The notes under the pieces were generated by a model. It made no database searches, was not told the origin of the DNA, and worked only from the letters and a program-made list of their open reading frames with translations. DNA of 64,000 nucleotides from Arcuatula senhousia (lineage: Eukaryota > Mollusca > Bivalvia > Mytilida > Mytilidae): contig OZ020309.1 of assembly GCA_963971305.1 (NCBI GenBank), positions 10,099,001 to 10,163,000 of the forward strand, in the 5' to 3' direction. Positions 21,870 through 34,224 of the stretch are shown here, piece by piece. The translations under genes were made by a program, and so were the position numbers. Within the stretch, counting starts at the first letter, position 1. Every line of letters begins with the position of its first letter.

Positions 21870-23440
21870 ATTTAAGGAAAAGCCCAACCTCTTTATGATA
21901 TGTCTGCAATGAATTGTGTCTTTTTCTACTTAAATTGCCACTCTGTCCTAAATTCTTTTATTTCTACTTTTTTTAAATTTCAGTTTTTTGTTTGTTCTTT
22001 CATAGTCTTTTTAGAACAATCATTTATATTTATATTATAGTATTTTGGTATGTATTATAAAAAGTTTGTCTTTTATTGCCGCGTGGAGCTAATAAGACAA
22101 ACATATTGTTATAAATTTCCCTGCTTTTTTTAAATTTGTTTAGTAATATTCTTTCCGCATTTCTAAATTCTTTGGCATGCAGATACAATTAAAACAATTT
22201 AATTTAAACCCATCATTTTGCAAACCCAAGAATACGCTGAACAGTAAACAGAATGATACTCCAACTAAAGATTCTTATCTTAAGCTCATCGCCCGTCACC
22301 TGATCTAATGCCACGCATTCCACTCATGTCCACTTAAAACTCTTCGAGAGGGACTTAATCAATCAACTTCTCCATCAAAAATATCGATTTCGGATCCAAA
22401 ACAGTTAATCTTTATTTCTTATATTTTTGAAGTACTCTTATAATGGCTTGTTTTGTTTGCCTTTAGTTAATTAAAGAAACTGAACAAATAGATTATTACT
22501 GATACTATCTTAAAACAAGAAGATTTGTAAAGGGTTAAATGCAATTATAAAGTTTTTCATGTCATTTGTCAATTTGATTTAAATACACCACAATAACTTA
22601 AAATACGTTTTCTTCTGTGACAATTTAAACATTTCATTGGGACATTTTTTGCTGGTTGCTTATACCCAAACCAAACTCGACCTTTATACATTTCTAATAT
22701 TAGTTATTATGTTTTGCATTCTTTTTATCTGGGTGGTAAAAAAAAAAAATTTAATATTACATATGCTTCGCGCAGCCCATACAGTATAATTGCTTGATGA
22801 AGACATATATGGAACTGTTTACTCTTCCGGAGCACCTGAGTTCACTCTCGTTTCGATTGGAGTTCACTTGGCTGTTTGCGGTTTAGTTTTTATATGTGTT
22901 TTATGTTGTTGTCATATGTGGTTTGTTTATGTGATGATGTGGTGATTTTCATAATTTCAACTCTGTATTTATGTTTGTATTGTAAATATATGCTGTTACC
23001 CCTAAGGGACAGCCATTTAACTTGAAGGGGGCTTGGTTTGTTGTTTAGGTTAGAAAATTATTTATTTTTCGAAGGTGTCGCGACATGATTTTATTTTTCA
23101 TTATTATCATTATTTTATATGGCAGAAATCCTTCTTCAGAATATTTTTTTTTCTTACCCTCAGCTTCCAAAATATTCTTTTTATCAAAAAATAATTTTCA
23201 GAATATTTTTTTAGGAAAAAACCAAGGCCTCCCTTCAAGTTTTATGGTCGGTTCCTAATTGGGACATGTTTGCATTAATAAATATTCATAATATGTCTAC
23301 CGATTTTGTCTTTGCTTCCTTGGATTTACAACGTAACATTCATTTGCCCAATTGGGTCATCTTTGCTTTTGTTGTCTTAGGTAGCGACCATTTGATTCTT
23401 ATGGAAAAGGGGGGGCTATGATGAAATTTGAAATAAAAGG
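21870..23440. other. Intergenic, with dispersed-repeat fragments
   Basis: A minus-strand piece of repeat E lies at about 22806-22885 (TACTCTTCCGGAGCACCTGA). A segment at about 23210-23260 (AAAAACCAAGGCCTCCCTTC) recurs near 39885-39915. No gene recognised. Confidence 0.45.
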
Positions 23441-24027
23441 CAGGAGCGGTGTTCTCGAAAGTATCCTAAAATTTGTCTAAAGACGCGTCTAAAGTCAAAT
23501 TTTGAGACCTAGTTTGGACCATCTTTAGACCATCCTAATCTGTTTCTCGAAACTATCTTAGACGCGTCTTTTGTTAGGACGTCTCAATATAGATTTAATA
23601 CATTTTTTATTCAAACAAAATTTAATAATTAACTTTTTTAAAGAATATATTCCTCTGTAAGTGCACCAAAAGGGCTCCGATTTGAATGCTAAAGCTAAAA
23701 GTCAACACTTTATTAGCTACAGTTTTTATTTTAAATTCATAACCACGTTGTCCTAAAATAATTAAAACAACATACAGGGTCATCGAAGTATGTGAAAATA
23801 AGTTCAAAGTTTAAAATCATGCATGATGCCTTGAATACAAGTTAATCGATGATTAAATGTCATTAGGTGAACACCTGGACAAAATATAGTGAGTTATAGT
23901 GTATAAAATAAGTAAAATTTAAGATTGGATGGCGGGGTTCTCGAAGCTATCTTAGGACTAAGACGTGTCTATAGACCATCTAAAGACTCGTCATAGTCTT
24001 AAGTCGTGTTCTCGAAGCAGTCCTTTT

Positions 24028-25180
24028 TAGCTCACCTGACCCGAAGGGTCATGTGAGCTATTGTCATCACTTGGCGTCCGTCGTCCGTCCGTCGTCCGTC
24101 CGTCGTCCGTAAACTTTTTAAAACGTTAACTCCTCTGACACCATAAGTCCAATTGCAACCAAACTTGGTATGGTTGTTCATTAGCATTCGGTGCTTAGAA
24201 CTGATGTGGGGATTTTTGATTCGTCGTAAAACATGGCCGCCATGGCTAAAAATAGAACATAGGGGTAAAATGCAGTTTTTTGCAAATAACTCAAAAACGG
24301 CTACAGATATCAAAATTCTGGCATAGGGTAAAAGTGATCAGCACCTCAAGATCTACCAGCCCTGAAATTTTGAAGAAAATCCAACAACCCATGTAGGAGT
24401 TATTGCCCTTTTTGTGGATTTTTTGCAAATTTTGCACCTGTTTAGCTCAATATCTTGAAAACTATACTAGATATTTGAGAAATTTAAATTGCATATTGTT
24501 AAGCACATCAAGATCTACAAAATATGTAATAGGGTCAACGTTGTAGGACCTTTCCTTTTAGGAGTTATTGCCCTTAGAACGTCAAAATTTAGCATTTTAA
24601 CAGCATTTCCTCATTACATTGAAAACGTTAACTCCTCTGACACTTTAATTCCAAATGGAACCAAACTTGGTTTAGTTGTTTATTAGCATTAAGTGTATAG
24701 AACTGATGTGGGGATTTTTGATTGGTCGTAAAACATGGCCGCTGTGGCTAAAAATAGAACATAGGGGTAAATGGCAGTTTTTTGCAAATAACTCTAAAAC
24801 GGTGACAGATTTCAAAATTTTGATTGGGAACAAAAGTGATCAGCACCTCAAGATCTACCAGCTCTGAAATTTTGAAGAAAATCCGACAACCCATGTAGGA
24901 GTTATTGCCCTTTTTGTGGATTTTTTGCAAATTTTGCACCTGTTTAGCTCAATATCTTGAAAACTAGATACAAGATATTTGAGAAATTTAAATTGCATAT
25001 TGTTAAGCGCATCAAGATCTAGAAAATTTGTAACAGGGTCAACGTTGTAGGACCTTTCCTTTGAGGAGTTATTGCCCTTGGAACGTCAAAATTGAGCATT
25101 TTAACTGCATTTCCTTATATTGAAAATGTTAACTCTGACACTTTAAGTCCGAATGGAACCAAACTTGGTATTATTGTTTA
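24028..25180 (-). repeat. Tandem-core element, family A (500-bp core variant)
   Basis: Read on the minus strand it ends in the hairpin TAGCTCACATGACCC / GGGTCAGGTGAGCTA next to a GACGGACGACGGACG microsatellite. The body is two units of about 502 bp (from 24125 and 24627) and the start of a third, sharing CAAACTTGGT, AAAACATGGCCGC and AAGATCTACCAGC. The distal end is missing where the next family A element begins at 25181. Confidence 0.75.
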
Positions 25181-25892
25181 TTAGCTCACCTGGACCGAAG
25201 GTCCATGTGAGCTATTGCCATCACTTGGCGTCCGTCGTCGTCCGTCGTCGTTAACTTTTCTTTGAAAATCTTCTCCTCTGAAACGACTGAAGGGATTGCT
25301 TTGAAACTTTGCACACTTCATCTATGGGATGTCCTCTACCAAGATTGCACAAATGGTGACCGCCGTCCAAACAACATGGCCGCCGTTACTAAAAATAGAC
25401 CAGGGGGGTCAGACTAATGTTTTTGGCTTGTAAATCAAAAAGTATAAGAGATAGATGAAATCTGATGCCACGCTACTGCTTCAGCATCAAAAGCTCTACA
25501 AAAGTCTCCATTGAGTCAAAGTTGTCAGATGACCCCTAATAGGAGTTACGGCCCCTTAAAGGTGAAAAATAGCATTTTTTCATGTTTTTGGCTTATAGAA
25601 TGAAAACTATGACAGATAGAGAAAAGTTGTTGCTTGCTTAAATGTTCAGCTCATTTAGCTCTACAAAAGTCTCCATAGGGTCAAAGTTGTCAGATGACCC
25701 CTTATAGGGGTTACAGCCCCTAAAATAACGTTTTTTTCATGATTTGGGCCTACTGCTACAGAATGGAAACTATAGTAGATAGAGAAAATCTGTTACTTGC
25801 TTGAATGTTCAGCTCATTCAGCTCTAGAAAAGTCTTTTTAGGGTCGACATGGAGACCAGGTGAGCGATTCAGGCTCCTGGGAGCCTCTTGTT
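25181..25892 (-). repeat. Tandem-core element, family A (complete short copy)
   Basis: Both ends are present: TAGCTCACCTGGACCGAAGG at the left and GGCTCCTGGGAGCCTCTTG at the right, with two to three cores carrying GTTGTCAGATGACCCCT. It abuts, and probably interrupted, the neighbouring element in the foldback loop. Confidence 0.8.
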
Positions 25893-26439
25893 TAAGCTCT
25901 TGTCTTAATTTAGGATGAAAACTAAGACACCAAATTTGATGTCTTTAGACCATCCAATCTTAAATTTTACTTATTTTATACACTATAACTCACTATATTT
26001 TGTCCAGGTGTTCACCTAATGACATTTAATCATCGATTAACTTGTATTCAAGGCATCATGCATGATTTTTAACTTTGAATTTATTTTCACATACTTCGAT
26101 GACCCTGTTTGTTGTTTTAATTATTTTAGGACAACGTGGTTATGAATTTAAAATAAAACCTGTAGCTAATAAAGTGTTTACTTTTAGCTTTAGCATTCAA
26201 ATCGTAGCCCTTTTGGTGTACATACAGAGGAATATATTCTTTAAAAAAGTAAATTATTAAATTTTGTTTGAATAGAAATTGTATTAAATCTATATTGAGA
26301 CGTCCTAACAAAAGACGCGTCTAAGATAGTTTCGAGAAACAGATTAGGATGGTCTAAAGATGGTCCAAACTAGGTCTATAAATTTGACTTTAGACGCGTC
26401 TTTAGATAAATTTTAGGATACTTTCGAGAACACCGCTCC

Positions 26440-29400
26440 AGGTTGTCAAAATTAAGAAAATATTAAGGCAGGTTAGTGCTGTGAATTACAAGAAATGCAT
26501 GATGGTGTTTTTGGCTGAAAAAATTATAGTAAATTTTAAAATTAAAAATCCAGGCTCAAGTGTTTTTGAAAAAAAAAAGACATGATAAAAAATATTTGTA
26601 GACCCCCCTCCTTCATTCCTTTTTTCACAAAATGTGTTCTCATGGTATTAAAAAGTCAAACTAATACATGTAATTCACGAACTAATTCATATCGAATGAC
26701 TCATTTAACCTACAATGTATTTAAAAACTTAAATTATTCGTTTGACATTTATTCATAAGTTTATTAATAATATAAATATTTTGATATTTGTTGATTTTAG
26801 TAATAAAAGAAAATCTAAACAATTTTTAATGCGATTTAAATTATCAAGAATTCCGTTATTTTTTTGAAATTATTATTTTCTTCTCAATAATTATTTAATG
26901 ACTAAGAAAGAGAATTAAAAATCTTAATCACTGCTATTTATTTAATCCAGACAGTAAAGATTTATTTTATTGCGGTCCCTTTGATTTCAAAAAGACCGCT
27001 AAATCACGGTATTCGAATATTATTATAGGTATTTTATTACGATCCTTTGTTTTAGGTGTTTTAATCTAATTATACAAACACACACCGAAACAAGTCAGTT
27101 CTTGCGATTTTGGAGGATTTTGGGGTGTCCTTTCGGAGAAAAAAATCACAACTTCAAGAGGATAACGGATTATTTATTCCTTTGAAAAGTACGGCTGTGT
27201 CTGTACAAATGTATCTTATATCCCTTTCCCTATTGTAAAAGGCGAGGGCGATATATAGAAAAAGTCAGCAATGGACGATTAGCTTCAAACGATCGGTGCT
27301 TATATAATTATAAGCAACAATTCAACGTCTTTCACCAAAAAGATTGCATGTATAAATAACTGAGATCCTAAATTGAAAACAAGTGCACAGCTTGTTTGCT
27401 TAAAACATGAATGATGTAAAATTTTAAGAAGTTAAAAAAAATTTATGTACCAAACTTTTCCTTCGGTAATGTTTAACATCCAGAATACTTTAATCAAACT
27501 TAACAGAACGGACGTTATATATATAGTATTCAGATCCATATAAAATCGATAGAACAAAATTTTTACAATATTTTTTTTTGATAAAAAATGCATGTGTCCC
27601 CAGCCGATTGGCCAAAAACTCTAAGCCCGCTACATGAAGTAGATAAGCAACGGACCTGAAAACGTATCCAATCATATATGGGACCCCTGCTTGAAGCTGT
27701 GTACCTAATATTGAATGTTTATGGCTGCATGTAATATAGAAGCTGCATGAGAAATCTGTTAAGAAAAAAAAGACACGGCCGTGTGCACGTACTCACTCTC
27801 GGATGAACGCTGGCATTTCTTTTTTTCCGCTCCATGTTGCGGCGGGGTCAATAAATTTATAACAAAATCTGTACCCGTGAAAGAAAAAAGTAAATTGGAT
27901 TTTATTTTGTTAACAACAAAATCATCAAGTTAACAACGCACATCTTCATGTAGGATTCAACGTGAATGCTGTGTTTGTGCGTGTCGATATTTTTTTTCTT
28001 TCCTTTGTTGTCCTTTCGGGTATGCTCGCATGATTTTTTTTCTTTTTCTGAATCGAATGGCTAAATAAGAAATAAACTACACGTATATTATACTTAATAA
28101 TTGCTGCTTCTTTCGAATTCTTCTTTTAACACAATCCAGACAAGAAGCTAAGGTACCAGGGCCAAGAAAAGGCATTCGACTTAACTATGATTCGAAAGTT
28201 GTCCGATCCCTACCCGGACTGAAAAATTGAACAGAAATAAACCCATAATATAAATAGTCTTCTCAATCCGCGTATTGGTTCCACCTTTTATTAATGTTAC
28301 AATATAGAAAGAACAGACTTTTGATTTTGACTCTTGATTGGGAAAAAAAAACTTTTAAAAGCATGACCACAACTGCAATGCCTTAATATATTCTAATTTT
28401 GAAAAATATTTACGTTTATATATACTTTCATAAGTAAGCAGTAAGCTTAAAAACCACTAATGTCAACCACAGGAATGTGTAGTCTGTTCGTTTAAAAGTT
28501 CCTGACACAGAACAACAATAATTTTGAGAAAGGAAATTATTATTATATCTGAGTATTCAAAAGTGACGGAATGTAGTGATTTTTTTTTATATCTTCCGAC
28601 ACCATAAAACTTTTATATTTCAATATTTTAAAGTTTGCGTGAAAATGTTGCTATGAAATCGTCATTATTTTTCCCGATTGCAATTGGATATTTTTATTTT
28701 TTTATTTACTTAAGTGATTACAAATCGGATTATCGCCCTTGACACATTACGTGTTGGTCGACACGCGCCTATGAGGATTAAAGTTGTAATCACTAATTTG
28801 CATATTAAGTCCTTAAAAGGAATTCAATAAATTAAGACAAATTTCTGTAAGCAAGATAGAATGTAACAAGAAAATCATAAAGCACGGTAAGAAATTGAAT
28901 AATGGTTTTATCACGGTAAATTTCATGAATTTAGAAATACATGTAACTTTAATAATTTCATACTTTTGGGAAAAAAGATATCACAAAATTGTATGCATTA
29001 TTTTTATATTATGGTCAAAAGTAAGACTTGTTAAAAAAAATAATTGAATTTCAATCTGAAACAAAATAGTTACGAAGTCTCTTATTAATTTTATCAAAAA
29101 ACTGAATTATAATTTTTTATTTTTTTTTATAATGAATAAGAAGATGAAGGTATTGCAATGTGTAATTTTACTAAATTCAATTATTAAAAAAAGCGTCTAA
29201 AGCTCAGATCGGCGAAAATTGCTTTATACCTTATTATAAAAGTGTTTTTTTCTGTGTGTTCTACATGTAAGACTTGTAAAATATTGTTTAATCTAATATT
29301 GTATTTTATTACATTTGCTAATTCAGCGCCTCTAAATTCATGAAAAAGCGCCTTTTTCACATTTTCAACATTTGTTCATTGTTGTTTTAAAATATTTATT

Positions 29401-30457
29401 TGAAAATTAATTGAAATTGCTCGCAACTCTTCATAAGAAAACTTTATTATTTTCGTTAAAAAGTTATAAAGCAAGTCTTTCATCTGCTTTGACTGAAGTA
29501 CCAATATCGTATCCGCAGTGGGGGAAATAAATTAGTGGGGGAATAAAAAATATATCCATCTTCTATAGTCAAGCATGGACAGTATAGGGAGCGAAGCGTT
29601 GAACAAAATATTGACTCCCGCTTTGCACTGTGCTAGTTTGGTCAGTGTGTGGACCCGAAGCCAACTCTACCACTGACTTCCTATATTGTTTTATTCGGCA
29701 ATAATTTTATCAAAATATAAAAGTACATACATCTTATCAATTTTGAGAGTTTTTTTGAGAGAAATACAACAAAGCTTCATGTTTTAGAGTATCCATAACC
29801 GATTTCATTATATTTTTTTTTCTTTATATGTGCAAGATTTGTCTTCAGGTGTTTCGAATTTTGTTCATTAAAATAAAGAGCTGAAATTTGACTACAAGCC
29901 TAAATTCTCTGTTTCAATACGCATGTTGGTACTCTGCAATTTTGAATTTTTAGTAGGGATGCAGGAGTTATAGTAATTCCTTTCAGAAAACACAGGACAA
30001 ACGCATTATGTAATGAGTAACGATGTCCAAATAGCGACAAATATTATTTGTTTCCGCCGCGTATAATAAACCCCTTTTTCCGTTAAAAAAAACATGTATA
30101 TGTTCAAACTCTTGTGATTCGGACTGGCCTTTTGATTAATATATTATTTATGCAACGTTGAATTTTGCTTTTACAAGTGGCGAAATTGTAATTCAGTCAA
30201 ATATTCAAAATATTGCTCCGACATTTACTTGCAAGTTCGTGTTGAAAATGCATCAAAGTCTGTTTTCCCATTTCATTTTATTTGAAATCATTTAAACCCT
30301 AAGATAATTCAATTATGGGAAAGGTTAGTTTTATTTTTGTGTTTGTTATATTTGGATTTTATATGTGCTCTCCATAATTATTCTAGTTTATTTGGCCTTT
30401 CCACTTTTAATTGAGCGGCTCCTAAAAGTTTCTGATAGATGAAACTTTCTTCAAATG
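26440..30457. other. AT-rich intergenic DNA upstream of the ASCL-like gene
   Basis: No ORF or splice pattern stands out. One family C element lies at about 27600-27850 (ACATGAAGTAGATAAGCAAC, ending near CCATGTTGCGGCGGGG). The rest may include regulatory DNA for the bHLH gene, but nothing specific can be supported. Confidence 0.4.
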
Positions 30458-30628
30458 CACAGGCGTTTGGGTCCAGGATTTTATTTCATTATACTAAATA
30501 ACGTGTATATAAAAATTTTCATCTCGTCTCTATACTATTTCCACGTGGAAATAGTATAGAGACGAGATGAAAATCTTTATGAATACGTTATTTATAATAA
30601 AATAAAATCCTGGACCCAAACGCCTGTG
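30458..30628. mobile_element. hAT-like palindromic MITE with 8-bp target duplication
   Basis: The 171-bp element is a near-perfect palindrome: termini CACAGGCGTTTGGGTCCAGG and its inverse, inner arms ATTTTCATCTCGTCTCTATA and inverse. The centre is CACGTG (30542-30547), a canonical E-box. TTCAAATG is duplicated on both sides (30450-30457 and 30629-30636). An 8-bp duplication is the hallmark of hAT transposons. It ends about 100 bp before the ASCL-like coding exon. Confidence 0.9.
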
Positions 30629-30739
30629 TTCAAATGCAGTAAGTAAACTATTCGCATGTAACTCTGTTGTAATTTTGTTTTCAATAAATAATGAACCAAA
30701 ACCTTTTCAAAATATTATTCTTATTTTGCAGTCTTTGCC

Positions 30740-31324
30740 ATGCAGCAACAAGACACGCCATTCGTGTGTACCGAATTCATTCCAGTAAAGATATCCTCAC
30801 CAACATGCGAAGATTTGGGAATCCCAAAGGATTCGGATGACGACATACCCCTATTTGCACCTCGAATTATTAAAAATCCCTCCCTGCATATAGATGGCAT
30901 CAGATACGAAGCAACTCTAAAAGGAATTGGGTACCAGTCAAAAGTAGATCCTTACTCACCCGTATGTATGATACCGCTTCCGTTTCCGTTTTGCGGTGAT
31001 CACGTGGAACCTACATTTGTCAGACGACGAAACGAAAGAGAAAGGGACCGGGTAAAATGCGTGAACGAGGGCTATCAGATTTTAAAGGAACATTTACCGA
31101 TAGAACGTAAAAATAAACGCGTCAGCAAAGTGGAAATTTTACGATTTGCCATCAATTATATACGCCATCTAAAAGATATTTTGGGCGAATCGGATAATTC
31201 AGAAAGTGTACCAGAAACTGTCGTAAAAACAGAAGACGACAGTGAAGATAATTCTAAAACTTTTGAAAGTGACGACAAAAATAATGTGCCATCTGCAAAA
31301 CGGAAATGTGTAAGAAGCGCATGA
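30740..31324 (+). CDS. Achaete-scute-like bHLH transcription factor (ASCL3/4/5 type)
   Basis: A 194-residue protein on one exon. Residues about 95-147 form a bHLH domain: basic region RRRNERERDRVKCVNEGY, then a helix to EHLP, a short loop and KRVSKVEILRFAINYIRHL. The preceding PTFVRRRNERER and the NERERxRVxxVNEGY signature match the achaete-scute superfamily, closest to the vertebrate ASCL3/4/5 branch. The C-terminal third is acidic and Ser-rich, ending in a basic AKRKCVRSA. It presumably binds E-boxes as a heterodimer in the nucleus. A TTATTTTGCAG acceptor ends at 30731, eight bases before the ATG, so a 5' non-coding exon is likely. AATAAA motifs follow at about 31745 and 32311; a hammerhead motif lies between them. 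Confidence 0.92.
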   Translation: MQQQDTPFVCTEFIPVKISSPTCEDLGIPKDSDDDIPLFAPRIIKNPSLHIDGIRYEATLKGIGYQSKVDPYSPVCMIPLPFPFCGDHVEPTFVRRRNERERDRVKCVNEGYQILKEHLPIERKNKRVSKVEILRFAINYIRHLKDILGESDNSESVPETVVKTEDDSEDNSKTFESDDKNNVPSAKRKCVRSA

Positions 31325-31912
31325 TATTGAGCGGGAGACATATTAGAATTCAACATGATGGTGAAATAATTAGTGCTACAATTCTAGTCATTAACGTTGC
31401 GATTTATTGTGTATACATATATAAGTTAATTATTTTGGTCTACGTACGGACCGAATGTGTACTAAAAATGTGTTTAATATCTCGTTGTGAACGTGCTGCA
31501 TGTTACTTTAGTTAGTATATATAACTTTATATATTTCGATAAATCGCTAGAATTCAAATTAATGTAACGTCTTTAATATGATTGTTTCATTAATAGGCAG
31601 TTCTGTTAAATCTCTATGAACAACCGAAAATTATGCACCTCTTTACCTTGTTTTCATTTAAAGCGACAGCTGCAATATTTTGAACGTAATTTGACGCGAG
31701 ACGTATGTGTATCTATATATCTCTTTCTAGCACCCCCGCCAAAATAAAAAGGGGCCGAATCGATTCTGTAATCTGCATTGTTTTCTTATCAGATCTTTTA
31801 TGAAATCTTATTATATCTTTAAAATGAGCAATTTTTTAATTAAAATTTGATAATTTTAACTTATGCTATTCACAATCATATAGTGTTTGGCATTTTCAAT
31901 ATTTTTGGTAGA

Positions 31913-31956
31913 GCGCCTCTGATGAGTCTTGAATAGACGAAACGCGCGTCAGGCGT
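31913..31956 (+). ncRNA. Type I hammerhead ribozyme motif, copy 2
   Basis: Same 44 bases as the copy at 6465-6508, here on the plus strand: GCGCCT (31913-31918), CTGATGA (31919-31925), stem II GTC-TTGAATA-GAC (31926-31938), GAAA (31939-31942), ACGCGCGT as minimal stem III, cleavage-site C at 31950, AGGCGT (31951-31956). Identity extends through the surrounding repeat (about 31880-31990). It lies about 590 bp past the ASCL-like stop codon in the same orientation and could be part of that transcript if the distal AATAAA (about 32311) is used. Confidence 0.85.
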
Positions 31957-32540
31957 AGCAAAATTTATTGTCTGGAACTTTGTTGTCATTTGTATTTCAT
32001 ATTGCACGGACGCCTATTCTGATGACATAAGATGTGAAATATTTTAATTTAGTGTAAATATCAATTATTGTAAAAAAACATCGCTTATTTGTATCTTTTC
32101 TTTTTGTACAGAAATTGTGCACAATTTACGCAAATTGTTTTGTAACATAAAAGTGTGTGTGTGATACATGTTTATTGTTTTCTTTTGTTAAGGATTATTG
32201 GAAAAAAAATTAATGTCAACAAATTGAAAACACTCGTTATTTGTTCATGTTGTTGTTGCATTTATAAGATTTTCTGTGATTTATGTTAATATCTTCACAT
32301 AACAAGGTCTGAATAAAGAAACAAAACAAAACAAACAAACAAACAAATAAGAAAACAAGATTACAAATCCACTTTCACGATACCACAGAGGATATTTCGA
32401 TGTTTCATATTCTTTCTTCATTTTGCTGTATCAGTCGTATGAAATAAAAATTGTTAAACGATTCGCGTGGTCGTCAAAAAACTATATGCAAACATCACTC
32501 ATTTCATCCGACAAGGTTTCTGTATATCAAAAAGTAAAGA

Positions 32541-32960
32541 GGTACCAATGGGGCATTCGAGTGTCAAAAGTCCGAAAGGGTGGAGACATAACCAGTAGAC
32601 AGAAACAAGAACAGCACGAAGAAACAAACGACATAAACACACACAATAGCAACTGAATATCTGTCAAAAACGGACGTGATCTCAAGTCATTACGAGTGTG
32701 TAAGAAGCAAAGGTACCAATGGGGCGGGCATCCGAATGTCAAAGTCCGATAGGGCAGAGACAAAACCAGTAAACACAAACAAGGACAGGACGAAAAAGCA
32801 AACAACATATAAAACACAGAAACACAAAAAATACTGAATATCAATTAACAACGCGAACTATAGTCGTGATGAGAGTGAACTCAGGTGCCCCGGAAGAGTA
32901 AGAGGTTCTTGCCTACTATAGCACACCCGTCGCGTTGCTAATTTCCAATTCAGTGTGTCA
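32541..32960 (+). repeat. Two tandem copies of dispersed repeat E
   Basis: A partial copy (32541-32655) and a near-complete one (32708-32960) sit head to tail, both starting GGTACCAATGGGGC. The second runs to GCACACCCGTCGCGTTGC. Open frames at 32423-32656 and 32527-32844 come from these repeats. Confidence 0.8.
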
Positions 32961-34224
32961 AATCCAGAAAAGGAAGACAAACCAAACCCTTTGACAAGTC
33001 AACAAATTGGGTGCTTAGGTAGTGTAAGCAGTTTTGATTGTTGTTTTGTTCTCTGTCTTCCAAGGTCCAAAATCACGAGCCGTGGAATAAGTCATCCGGG
33101 GTAACCCAGCGGTTTTTCTCCCGCTTACTCAGTCGCGATGAATGGGAGAACATGTAAGTATTGATTCCATAAATCAGCGGCATTTTACTATTATGACCAT
33201 TGTCCAGCGTTGCCATCTTGTAGTCTGTTCCAGATCTTAAATATGAATTTTAGGTTTACTCTGTGAACTTAAATGAGGCTCTGTCACAAATATTTATAGT
33301 ATTACATTAAATTTGAATAAGGTATTTTCTGTTAAAACCACTTAAAAATTATCAACCTCGTGAACATAAAACAACATACATAACGTCAATAGGTTTAACT
33401 TCAAACTTATTTTAGACTCTTGAATCTGTCTTATATTCCTCGATGGTTATTATCAAACACACAAGTCCTGCAAAATTCCGCATAATTATGGTGTTATTGT
33501 TCCGCATGCAGGGAACCGAGATGAACCATTCTTAAATATGCTCATGTTTATACTTCAGTGTGATATTAACATATATAAACAGTAAAGTTTGTGACAGATT
33601 TTAAGAAGTAACCTCTCAGCCCCGAGCACTTAAACCAAAACAACGAAACGTCTAGAAAGAACATAGCTCTACAGAGTAAGCTCGAACAGGGAAGACGAAT
33701 CCAACACCAAGGATACCCACCTTGTGCAGTACAAAGATTGTCTACATGCAATTAAGTATAACCCTTTTCAAAAACTGATCTGGAATTTCGATTTTGATTC
33801 TTTATTTTCATTTTTGCAAGATTAGTTTCCAATTTTGTATCAACAACGTTGAGCTAAGGAAAACATCAATGTAATCCTATCCGGTTTTGGTGTAATTCTC
33901 CATTCCCGATTCAAATAAACTTGTTTGGAGTGTTCTTAGATGCAAACATAAGGTTAATAAGCTCCAATCTATGGCGTACAGGTGTTTTAACAAGTTGCCG
34001 ATTTTCATGATTTTAGCTAATTTCAACAAATTTTCAATGGCCAGGCCGACTTGAAAGTCTTAAACCTGTTGTACAAAGTTTAAAGATTTCTCGGGTCCGC
34101 ACATCCGGAAAATAGTTTCTAACAAGGACTATTATAAATAATCTAATATACATATAGTTTTGAAATACCGTGTACATAAAAAGGATAAAAAGAAAAAGAA
34201 AACACAACATAATAGAAAATCAAT
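32961..34224. other. Intergenic, between the ASCL-like and MANSC genes
   Basis: No gene or repeat recognised. Includes the 3' flank of the MANSC gene. Confidence 0.4.

Larger units (their letters stand above)
23443..26439. mobile_element. 3-kb foldback element with about 490-bp arms
   Basis: The left arm (23443 to about 23935) and right arm (about 25955-26439) are inverted copies. Both termini read GGAGCGGTGTTCTCGAAAGT. Shared blocks include AAAGACGCGTCTAAAGTC, CATGCATGATGCCTTGAATA and ATCGATGATTAAATGTCATT. Each arm also contains the same 61-codon open frame (23622-23807 minus and 26075-26260 plus) with about 90% residue identity. The loop has remnants of related sequence (GTTCTCGAAGCTATCTTAGG at about 23938) and two family A elements. 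The element is non-coding by my reading. A diverged target site prevents superfamily assignment. Confidence 0.8.

Noticed and set aside
23622..23807. 61-codon ORF mirrored at 26075-26260 as a real gene pair
   Set aside because: The two copies are the two arms of the foldback element; no domain or start context supports expression.
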